DNA from: Polyporus tsugae
Lineage: Eukaryota > Basidiomycota > Agaricomycetes > Polyporales > Polyporaceae
Assembly: GCA_024305745.1 (NCBI GenBank)
Contig: JAHRBS010000002.1
Location: 3,038,001-3,102,000, forward strand
Length of the DNA stretch: 64,000 nt
Direction: 5' to 3'
The notes beneath the pieces were generated by a model that saw only the letters and a list, made by a program, of their open reading frames with translations, made no database searches and was not told the origin of the DNA. A program made the translations under genes and the position numbers. Below, one piece after another: positions 55,501 through 64,000 of the stretch; position 1 is the stretch's first letter, and every line of letters starts with the position of its first letter.

Positions 55501-56900
55501 GCTATGCCGTGGTCTCTCCCTCGCACCTCCTGTTGTAGCTTGACGGGAAATGCACATGGACTTAGGTGCCGTCGGCTGGACTCTGTCGTTCGTTTGCCCT
55601 ATGCATTCGTGTCGGCGCACCCGACTGTATTTCTGCTCCGTTGTTGCAGGCATCCGGCGGCAGCAGCGTTGCCAACTGTACGTTCGTGGTGAGTCTTCTC
55701 CCAATTGTTTGTTGTATCTCCGTGATGTTTACGTATCCACGTGCTATGTTAGATTTTGTGCTCGCAAATCTTCCGCTGGCAAGCTCGCGAGAGTGGGACG
55801 GGTCTGGATCGGACACGACGTTCCGGCTGTCCAGCCAGTGCCTGTTCGGCGGTCTCTTCTCGACGGTCCCTCTCCGCGCGCTGTTTGCCACCCTCGTTCC
55901 GCCGAACGCCTGATACGGGCGACTTCAGCACTGGTGAGTTCTTCCGCCGCTCCCCACGGTCTCCCTCGCGACTCATCATTCGTGTTTACAGCGCGACCGC
56001 TGTCGACTCCCATCCTGCGTCATCTCGACCTCGCGGCCCGTGCGTATCTCCGGGTCTGTCGACTTTCTGGTCGTCCCAGTCCGTGGCGCGTCGTTGATGT
56101 CTTCTCTACAGGCTTCCCGTGGCGCCTGGGAGTATATGAGAGGGATGTCCGGCGGCCGGGGCGACCACAACCATGTGCAGTAAGCGCAGTTCAGATACTC
56201 TCGGTTGGCCGGTTTCTTACCGTTGTAAATTCCTTGCAGTGTCGTGGAGCGCTCCGCCGGTCTCGCCCCTACCTCTCGGCGGGGATTGGTGGTGGACTGG
56301 CCGCGTCGGATGACTTCAAGTTGTCCCGAAAACCTGCGTCGGAGCGTGCGGCCGCAGGTTATTTCCGGCACGTCTGATTTTTGGATCTAGGCGCAGTCGA
56401 AATCCCTGTGACCGATTGGACTATGTAGGTAGCATACGATGAAACGCGGCAGTCCGGCCGCACGCAAACCGCACCGTCAGGTACAGACGGTGTCGGAATG
56501 ACGGGGCGTCCGGCAGCGGGAGATGACATCTTTCGAGTCGCTTTCTGGCCGATTTTCTTCGTCGGCGCGCTTGTCCTTATGTGCGTGGCGAGAGTCCGCC
56601 CGGGGTATTACGGTCAGTGAGCATGTACATCGTTTTGAATACTGCGAGTCTCGGCGTGAAGGTGAGTGCGGCGCTCTCACTGTAAGTAACTTGCTATTTT
56701 CGCCCTGTCTGGGTCGCGCTGAGGACACTGAATTTCGAGAGATTTGCACGGTGTCGTAAACACCAAGTATCTTTGGATGCATAGCCTGCATCGCGGGCTG
56801 AGGTGGCATCTTAGACGAAAATGGCGACTGGTGAGAGCTGCGGGCGGAACGAAATATATTTGCATTCTCGAGTACTGTACAAGGCGAAAACTGTGCGCAA
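49561..56900. other. Gene-poor region, no confident gene
   Basis: About 7.3 kb holds many 60-150-codon frames on both strands, none with a recognised domain, a consistent exon chain or retrotransposon motifs (no protease, reverse transcriptase or integrase signature noticed). Some short stretches look protein-like, such as QITSVLETLFPLDTAALHGL near 52650. The part to 52708 is also present at 60.85-64.0 kb. Confidence 0.4.
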
Positions 56901-56904
56901 ACCC

Positions 56905-57085
56905 ATCCCCCGATGCTCCCATCCCATCCATCCCGTCCCACCCAAACACATCCCCCCAACCCACCATCGCACTCACCATCGCACTCACCATCGCACTCAC
57001 CATCGCACTCACCATCCCATCCCATCGCACTCATCATCCCACTCACCATCCCACTCACCATCCCATCGCATCCCACTCATCATCC
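56905..57085. repeat. CATCGCACTCAC / CATCCCACTCAC minisatellite
   Basis: Degenerate 10-12-bp repeats of the type CACTCACCATCGCACTCACC and CATCCCATCC run for about 180 bp. They end about 100 bp before the joint of the 6.8 kb direct repeat. Confidence 0.88.
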
Positions 57086-58716
57086 CATCCGGAGTCCGTG
57101 TTTATCTCCCTGGCCGTGAACCCCTGCGTGCCTGGGACAAACACCGCGGCGCCCACACGTCCGGCCGCGACCGAGACCCACGCGCGAGCCCTGAGGCTGG
57201 GGCTGACCATACTTCGTGAGCGGGATGTCGACATGAGACGCAGCGGGAGTGAACGAGACGGAGGCGGTCGACTCGAGCATCGACGGGCTGCTGCTGCCAT
57301 ACGGCATCTTGTTCGCGAGCTTCGCCTGACGCGCCTTGCGGCGGTCGTAGATCACAAGCGGCTTCGCCTCGTTCATCTTGTGGTAGATGTACCACATCGC
57401 GCCGACCGTCATCAGCGTCGTCAGCCCGACGACAACGTACTTGATGATGTTGTCCGATGTGCTGCTCGTCCCGTCCTCGGACTGCTCGAGCGCGACCCCG
57501 AGGTAGACGGTGATGAACTGCTTCGGGAGCGACAGGATCGCCGCGATCGAGAACGTCATCACGCCCATGCCGCACGTCGAGAACACCGCGGTCGTGACTG
57601 TGCGCGGAACCGGTCAGCACTCGACGGCACACAAGGAGAATCGGGACGCACAGTGGCCGGGGATGGCGCTCAGCCGCGCGATCAGCGCGATCTTGAAGCC
57701 GCCTTCGCGGACGACGCGCGCCAGACACGCATATTGCAACTTTGTCCGCTCCAGCTTCTCTCCGCGCGCGGCACAGCAGTACTTGAACGCGCTTCGTGAT
57801 GAGAACGCGGAAATGAGCGTCCTTTTCATACCAGACGACCGCAGTACTCACTAAAAGTTTCCCAGTTCGCCGAGGAAAGTGCCTGCCGCGACGATCCCGA
57901 AGCCGGGCCAGAGACCCCAGACGAGACCACAGAGGATGGCGACGATCTCGTGGCCGAAGAGGGGAGGGAAGGAGATGACGAAGAGGACGCCGATCGGGAT
58001 CGTCCAGCCGAATGGGAGACTGCAATGAGAACGGCATCAGCGCCGATCATGGCAGGACAGAAGAATCAAACGGGGGTGGCGGTGAATGGGGGAAGGTGAA
58101 ATAATAGATGGGCGTTGGCCCTTCCTGCGCACAGTGCTTGTGCATGGCAACGGCGAGGCTTGGCGCAGTGACGGACATGCGACGAAAGAAAGGAGGAAAA
58201 CGGGACGCACCCGTGCATCCAATTCGCTGCCGGCTTGAGCCAGTTGACGATCTGCTTGTGGTATACGGTGAAGAGGATGATGCCGACCAAGGAAATGGCG
58301 AACGCGACGTAGTACCCTGCGCCGCAAACCGTCAGCTGTAGCGCACCGAGGAACAAGCAACGCGAGCACGCACAAAACCATTCCTTGCGGATCCAATACT
58401 TCCACTTGAGCATGCGCTCCCAGTCGAAGACGCCCTTCTGGAGCTCCTTGGCCTCGCTCGGGGTGGGACTGGGGGTCCTGTTGATGGCGTGTACGTCGAG
58501 GCCGGCCTTGGCGTGGCGGTCGCCGTAGGAATACCGCTTGTGTGGGGCGTGTTTGTCCGAGTCGTGGTCGCGCTCGCCGGAGGAGTCGCTGTCGAAGGAC
58601 CTGGCGTCGAGGCGGGTGTCAGGGGGATAGGGATATGGGGGGTTGGAGTTGACGTTTGCGTAGTGTCCGGCGGAGGAAGGCTCGCGGGAACCGTAGGGAG
58701 AGCATGGGGCAGCCAT
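57080..58716 (-). pseudogene. TVP38 copy F: duplicate of E with a replaced C-terminus
   Basis: From the start MAAPCSPYGS at 58716 to the KYGQPQPQG codons the gene copies E, including all introns, VTT core and last helix. At 57188 the duplication ends. The frame then runs into unrelated DNA, adding about 37 new residues (SRVGLGRGRTCGRRGV...) to a TGA at 57080. About 190 tail residues of E are lost, but all membrane segments remain, so a shorter protein could still be made. Differences from E include Arg5 to Cys, several silent changes and an 8-bp insertion (AAAGAAAG type) in an intron near 58184. Called a truncated chimera; function is uncertain. Confidence 0.78.
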
Positions 58717-59031
58717 GGTGACGAGGATGTATGAGGGTGTGGAAGAAGATGAGAGAGAAGAAGGACGATGGGAGAATCAAGCGATCGCCGAAGAAGAAGA
58801 AGAGAAGAAGGAAGAAGGTGTCGCGTCGAACTAGACCAGCCAGAGAGACAGAACGAGAATGGTGAGCGAGTGGAGTAGTGGCGGCCTGAGGCGGAGAGAG
58901 AGGGAGAGAGTAAAAGCGGGGGCGGGAGCGCGGGAGAGCGCTGCTTGGGCCTGCGCTGAGCACTGCTCCGACTCGCCGTTGCGGGTGTGCCTGGCCCGGA
59001 TCAGGGCGCCGACTGATGGCCACGCCTCGCA

Positions 59032-59418
59032 ATGCGCCCTCCCGCCTCGTCCCGCCTCTTGATCACCGCCGTCAGTCGGCCAGTCGTTTACACCACCTCG
59101 CGTGCTCTCATTCCAGAGCAGACTCTCATATTTTTCTCAATCCTGTCCGCACACAGTCCAGAGCTTTGCAGTCGTCCGACTCGGCGGTGCAACACCAGCG
59201 CAGTCCGTTCAAGTGATCATGACACACGTGCCGTGTGCACGTGCTACCGCCTTCGTGCTTATGCATCATCCCTCTCCGACCTCGCTGATCGAATTTTCCT
59301 CTCTGGCTATGGCTACATAACGAACTCGCGACTGACGGCTTTCCTGCTGAGCCACAGGGACTCGTTCACTCTGGTTGGCTACGCAGTGATGGAAGTACAT
59401 AAAGTACTCGCCAAATAA
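59032..59418 (+). CDS. Repeat copy of the 47740-48126 candidate ORF
   Basis: The protein is the same except for EQTLIFF in place of EQTLVFF. The same weak TRAPPC2L-like YGYITNSRL segment is present. Its value as a gene is as doubtful as that of the first copy. Confidence 0.22.
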   Translation: MRPPASSRLLITAVSRPVVYTTSRALIPEQTLIFFSILSAHSPELCSRPTRRCNTSAVRSSDHDTRAVCTCYRLRAYASSLSDLADRIFLSGYGYITNSRLTAFLLSHRDSFTLVGYAVMEVHKVLAK

Positions 59419-59876
59419 GCACACGCAGTCCGTATTTTCCTCCACTATCTCAAGGTAATTAACCGACACTCAAGCTGGGCAGACAGCCAACCGCGCTCGC
59501 GCGAGGCGGCTCATAGTCCCGTCTTCGACTATGATTCACGGGTGCAGTGCGCGAGCCCTCCCCGAGCGTGGCGCGCACTCTTCCCGATCCACCGGAAGTT
59601 GCACAACACATTGCTTTGGGGGGCAAGGCGCCGCCGACTGGGACGCTTCTCTCTCCGACAGCTTTCGCTCTCGCTTTCTCGCCGGTTCTCTCTCCCGTCG
59701 TCGAATGTCGACGCGTCAAAACGTGCTCTTCCACCTTTTTTTTCGGCCGCTCTTCTGCCTCTTTCGAACGACAGCTTTCTCCCTCGGTTTCGCCTTCCGA
59801 GACGCGGCTCGAACCGAGTCTCTTACGCATCGAACACCCCAGACCAGCCTCAAACAACGCCCACCACGGCTGCGCC

Positions 59877-60035
59877 ATGAAGATCTCGCGTGTTGCACCG
59901 CTCTCCCGGTGCGCAGTACGCTTTCTTTCTCGCCTGCGTACGCGTTCTGCGCTTCAAACACTCCCCCGTATGTCTTCAACTCAGTTGTCCCGTCCCCCAT
60001 ACAGAGTCGCGCCCCGTTGTGTTCGGCGTCCCTGA
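59877..60035 (+). CDS. Repeat copy of the possible presequence exon
   Basis: Identical to 48585-48743 (MKISRVAPLSRCAVRF...). No downstream exon is recognised here either. Confidence 0.2.
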   Translation: MKISRVAPLSRCAVRFLSRLRTRSALQTLPRMSSTQLSRPPYRVAPRCVRRP

Positions 60036-60338
60036 CGTCCTTTCCCCGCTATTTCCCAGATGCGTCCACTCAGTGTGACTACAGGACCGCGCACGGCACA
60101 CGAGGACGGACGTGAGCCCGTCTCAGGTGCGACGACGTAGCTAGGCGGAATCAACGCGAGAGCGCAGGGATGAATTCAGAACCCGGTACAAAGACGACTC
60201 AGAGAGGCCGTGGAAATGCGGCAGAAGCGGACGCGATTGAGTCTCGATACGGTATCCTCGGGCTCGGATGTAAGTAACGGCGCGAGCCACTTCATGTATC
60301 CGCGCTCGGTTCGTGAGCCCGTTGATGCTCTGCTACAG

Positions 60339-60852
60339 CTATCCGGACACCGTGGACGACGCCGGGCACCCAACGCCGCGGCCGTTCGAGTTCTGGAGCG
60401 TCCAGGCCAGCGTCGCGTTGCCCGTCGGGAAGTGCGCTGCGATGGGCGGATTGCGCGCCATGTTTCCCGCCGCGACGTTCGCATTCAACGCCTGTGACGA
60501 CGAAGAGAACGCGGTGAGTAAAAAGGCCTCGAAACGCATGATGTAGGCAGATGCACAGCGATGTACTGGTCGCGCGGGGGCGGGCATGGGCAGCGGTGAG
60601 GATCGGCTTGCCGTCGGGGCCATTGACACCATCGCAGTTGCTTTGTGGGTAGAACATCAGTTATCGGTTATTCTATTCGGCGAAAGCGAGAGTGGACGCT
60701 TACCCAGTACCGTTGAGGTGAACACCGGTCTGGTCGCCGAAGTCGGGGACGAGCGCAGGATCCACGTCGCGGCGGGCGAGAGGACTTGAGCGAACGGAGG
60801 CGGTGATGGTGGCTGCAGCGAGGATCACAGTGGATCCGAACTTGAGCTTGAT
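60339..60852 (-). pseudogene. Repeat copy of the secreted-protein relic
   Basis: Same sequence as 49047-49560, including the ATC in place of the initiator and the missing middle. The damage therefore predates the duplication. Confidence 0.55.
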
Positions 60853-63800
60853 GGTAGGGGTTGACTTTGCTCTCTCGCGTTTTCCGACTCGTCCGGCTCT
60901 CCCCGGCCCGTCATCCCTGCGCGATCGTGTTCGATCCCCAGCCAGCGCACCTTCCCTATTCCCTACCACAGTACATGCAGACGGCGGCCACGCGGCCACG
61001 GCCGCCGCCTGCGGAATGGGAGAAACACGCGGCGCCCTACTAAATGCTTACAAACAGCCCGAACCAACAGGGGAATCGCGTCCGGCACTGCTACATGCCA
61101 GAAATCGGGCGGTCCCCGTCCTCAATCTCCACCGTCCTCGGTCTACCATGGCCAGTGCCGCCGTGCCCGCCCGCCACCTCCACAAGCTACGTTCAGCATG
61201 GTGAGTTCGAGTCGGCAAGGGACGGATGGATAGCTAACAGCCGACGTACCTTCAGTCGCTGCCGCGAGTTATCCCGGGTGGGACACGGTCGTCTTCGCGC
61301 GGTTGAGTCGTCGGTGACGGACAAACTGAACAGTATAGACCAGAGCTGTGCAGAGGCCCCGCGGTGTCGAAGCTGACGGCATGGGGATGTAGCTGTGGTG
61401 GGCGGCGGGAATGGCGTGCCCCTCCTCGTTGTTAGGATACTTATACTCTCATAGCCCTCTAACCGCGCGCACGGACCACACCACACCGTTCAGCGGGGGG
61501 GCAAGCTTAAGGATAGCACCGCCGCTCCACTCCAACTCACGGTTGCACGGCCGGCGATTCGCAAGTGTTCCGCGCGTACGCACTAGTCAAGTTCCTTCCG
61601 GGGCCCGGCGCTGGGCGGAAATTTGACGGTCGGTTCCATTCACGTATCGCTTCCTCCGGTTCCCTGACCTCCGTTCGCTCTGCAGGAATCTTCATTTCCT
61701 TCTTGGAACTTCGACGCGGCGCTGGTCTCCGCTGGCTTGTCGTTCCTTCCGGTCCCCGCCGTCACCTGTCCCTCACTCTCCTCGTCGCCCTCGTACGTCC
61801 CGACCTGGGCTCAGCAGGCAATCCAGCGGGGCCTCTCAGTTCTTCGAAGACGAGCGTGAAGCAACTTTGGTACAGACTCGGACTACTAACTAGTGCCAGC
61901 GAGTGTCGAGAGGAGGGGTTTATCGCCGCGGAATTGCATGCCGGCATAGTCCATCCTCGGCTCACGTCCTTCCCATATTCTATCGTTGTGGGTCCCTGCA
62001 GCGCCTAGCTATAGTCAGGTACGCTGTATCCGACCGAAGAATGGATTTATTTTAGGATCATCGAGACAGGTGCTCCGTGTGCCGCCGACCTGCAGCCTGA
62101 ACGCGAGGATGGGTGGACACATTCCGGCCACTCGAGACTCCAGGTCAGCGCGTGCAGTTCAAGTGTAGCAGACGTCGAGTACGCTCTGAACGGCGGGTGC
62201 GACGCTCATCGCGTCCGGCCTTTCAGGGCTCGGGGTCCGGTTGACTGAATTTCTGTGAATTATAAGAGGGTATTGAATCAGTAGCATCTCACCAGCGCAC
62301 CCGAACACACTGCCGTGCAGCCATAGACGACAGCCACCCAGGCTGCGTACTGTCGTCCACTGCTTCTAGCCAGCGGAAGGCGTCAGGCTGCCAGCCGCAG
62401 GTAGCAACAGAACCTCCCGACCGAACAAGACTGAGAAGACTCGCACGCCGGCTATGGCACTCGTCTAGCACCCTGAGATTGAGCGGCGTGAGCGCAGAGC
62501 CGCAAGGCCTTGGATAGTTGTTGTCTATGTACAACCTGTCCACAGCCTGAGGATACGGAGAGCCTGCGAAAAAGCGCATTACATGGGCGCACCCGTACGC
62601 GGCAGAATCTAGACGGCGCGAGGGTGCACCAGCGATCTGATTCAAAAACTCGCAAGACCGGCATCCTCGCGGCGGAATATCGGGAAATGGAACCGGACGT
62701 GTTCGATAGCATGTTCAAGTTCAAGTGCGTCCGCTTGAAGGCCGTTGACTTACTCAAGGGTCCGAATCGCACTCAGTTGTCCGTTCGGAGGGCTGAATGC
62801 GTGCAAACCGTCGAATATACATGTCACAAAAATACAGATGTAGTGTAGCTGGAATTACAACCTCAAAGGAAGACGAACCGGGTCGGGTTTGGTGAGAGCG
62901 AACAGAGGAAAGACTCCGAGTCCGCCGCCGCGCGCGGGACGAGCGTGCGCGCCCGTCCACATTTGGCAAGAGCTCGGGTCCCGGCGCTCGACTCGACATC
63001 TTACAACCCGACCACCACCACGGTCCGCTAGGGATGCAGATTCCTGCAAATGCGACCGTGTGACGACGTTTCGGGCCGTTCTGTTGCATGACATCTCCGC
63101 GGACTCTCTGTACTCCGCCGACACTGGACCCTTGGATATCCACGACTGTCTGCCGTCTGGGTCTCGTCTCGCCGCCGCCGTCCTGCAAGCAGCCGGCATA
63201 CGACTCTGGCTCCGCCGCTTGGTTTCGTGCCCCTCAAAGAAGCGAGGAGGTCCGTTCTCGATCGTATGCGGGTACGTACCAGGCAAATACGCCGGGCCGC
63301 TCTTCGACCCTGCCATGCTCGGCTCGCTTGACATTCTGGCATCAAGAAGGTGAGTTTGTCCTACCGTTCTTTCCCTAGTGCGAGTGTAGAAGTCGCCGCG
63401 GGACAGTCCCGACTGTCATTGAAAGTGGTCTTGACAACATGCCGAGTACGCTCCTCCGTCTCACTTGGCGTGCGTGGAGAATCGAACTTTCTGCACGTCC
63501 GTGGGCATCTCAAACAGTGCGGGAGGCGCATTTCTTGTCGTGCAGCTCGATCACCAGTGTACCCCACGGACGCGGTGCCAGTACGCCGTCGATATCACCC
63601 TGCAGAGTCTTCCCGCAGGCCGGGCCCACTCCCGCTGTGCGAGTTTGCCTGCAAAAGAGGTCAGAGTGAGCATGGGTATAATGACGACGGATGCCGAACA
63701 CGCCCGTGTTGCAGGTACGTGCCGCGTCATGTTCGTCCCCGGATTGTCTCGTGTTTCGAACGGCACCATCGGGGCTTCCCCGAATATTGAATTCTGTGCT

Positions 63801-64000
63801 AATTACGCGCCCATCTCGCCAGGACCATGGTTACGGAAGGCCCTGTCCTAAATGTCGTCCATCGGAGCGCCGTACATCTAGCGGACCTAGCGTTGAACTA
63901 TACCCAGACAGTGTACGTCATTTTCGATCACAACGGCAGGCGCAGATCACAAGCGTCTTGGAGACGTTGTTTCCATTGGACACAGCAGCTCTGCACGGTC
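60853..64000. other. Gene-poor end of the window
   Basis: A copy of 49.56-52.71 kb. No confident gene, RNA or mobile element was recognised. Confidence 0.4.

Larger units (their letters stand above)
57188..64000. repeat. Direct repeat, copy 2 (continues past the window)
   Basis: The second copy of 45904-52708. The left joint shares only GCCCTGAGG-type sequence, with divergence immediately outside (A against C one base before). Everything described between 47.4 and 52.7 kb recurs here at +11,292 bp. Confidence 0.93.

Noticed and set aside
56477..57076. A 199-codon minus frame rich in C-D-G-E-C repeats
   Set aside because: It is the minisatellite translated on the minus strand. The repeat peptide follows from the DNA repeat, with no sign of a real protein.
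45904..64000. The 6.8-kb direct repeats as LTRs of a giant element
   Set aside because: They are far too long, contain an intron-bearing cellular gene (TVP38), and have no TG...CA ends, primer-binding site or polyprotein between them.

Overview
The window looks like nuclear DNA of an agaricomycete basidiomycete, plausibly a polypore. Coding regions are GC-rich and genes are split by many 45-80 bp GT-AG introns (a few GC-AG). Recognisable families are the fungal ER protein PHO88/SND3, TVP38-type VTT/DedA Golgi membrane proteins, DHA2-type major facilitator transporters, CE16-like GDSL esterase remnants and the lineage-typical BTB/POZ proteins. There are no bacterial features. All gene models are read by eye from splice signals and paralogue comparison.

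Layout. 0-4.3 kb: the 3' end of an unidentified gene, a frameshifted BTB gene (-), a six-exon PHO88 (+) and a small hypothetical gene (-). 5.4-10.2 kb: two TVP38-like genes (+), the second apparently broken. 11.4-19.4 kb: a DHA2 transporter, tRNA-Glu(CTC) and four consecutive BTB genes (BTB1-BTB4). 19.6-20.5 kb: a scrambled GDSL esterase relic. 21.0-29.6 kb: a spacer holding a short hAT transposon with an exact 8-bp target duplication and two TVP38-like genes (-). 29.7-40.0 kb: an inverted copy of the 10.8-21.0 kb block (BTB4' to BTB1', tRNA-Glu, DHA2 transporter), lacking the GDSL relic. 40.4-47.4 kb: a TVP38 tail pseudogene, a third DHA2 transporter and a complete TVP38 gene. 47.4-57.2 kb: gene-poor DNA with a few weak candidates, a decayed secreted-protein gene and a minisatellite. 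57.19-64.0 kb: a nearly identical direct repeat of 45.90-52.71 kb that runs off the window.

The main theme is repeated duplication of one neighbourhood. It contains six TVP38-like loci plus one tail fragment, three DHA2 transporters, nine BTB loci (one outside the repeat) and two tRNA-Glu genes. They are related by a large inverted repeat, a tandem duplication of about 5 kb and a very recent direct duplication of at least 6.8 kb. Copies range from intact to frameshifted, nonsense-truncated or chimeric. BTB3/BTB4 are far more alike between the inverted arms than the DNA on either side, as expected of recent gene conversion. Nothing here shows a biochemical pathway linking the families; the link visible in the sequence is shared duplication history.
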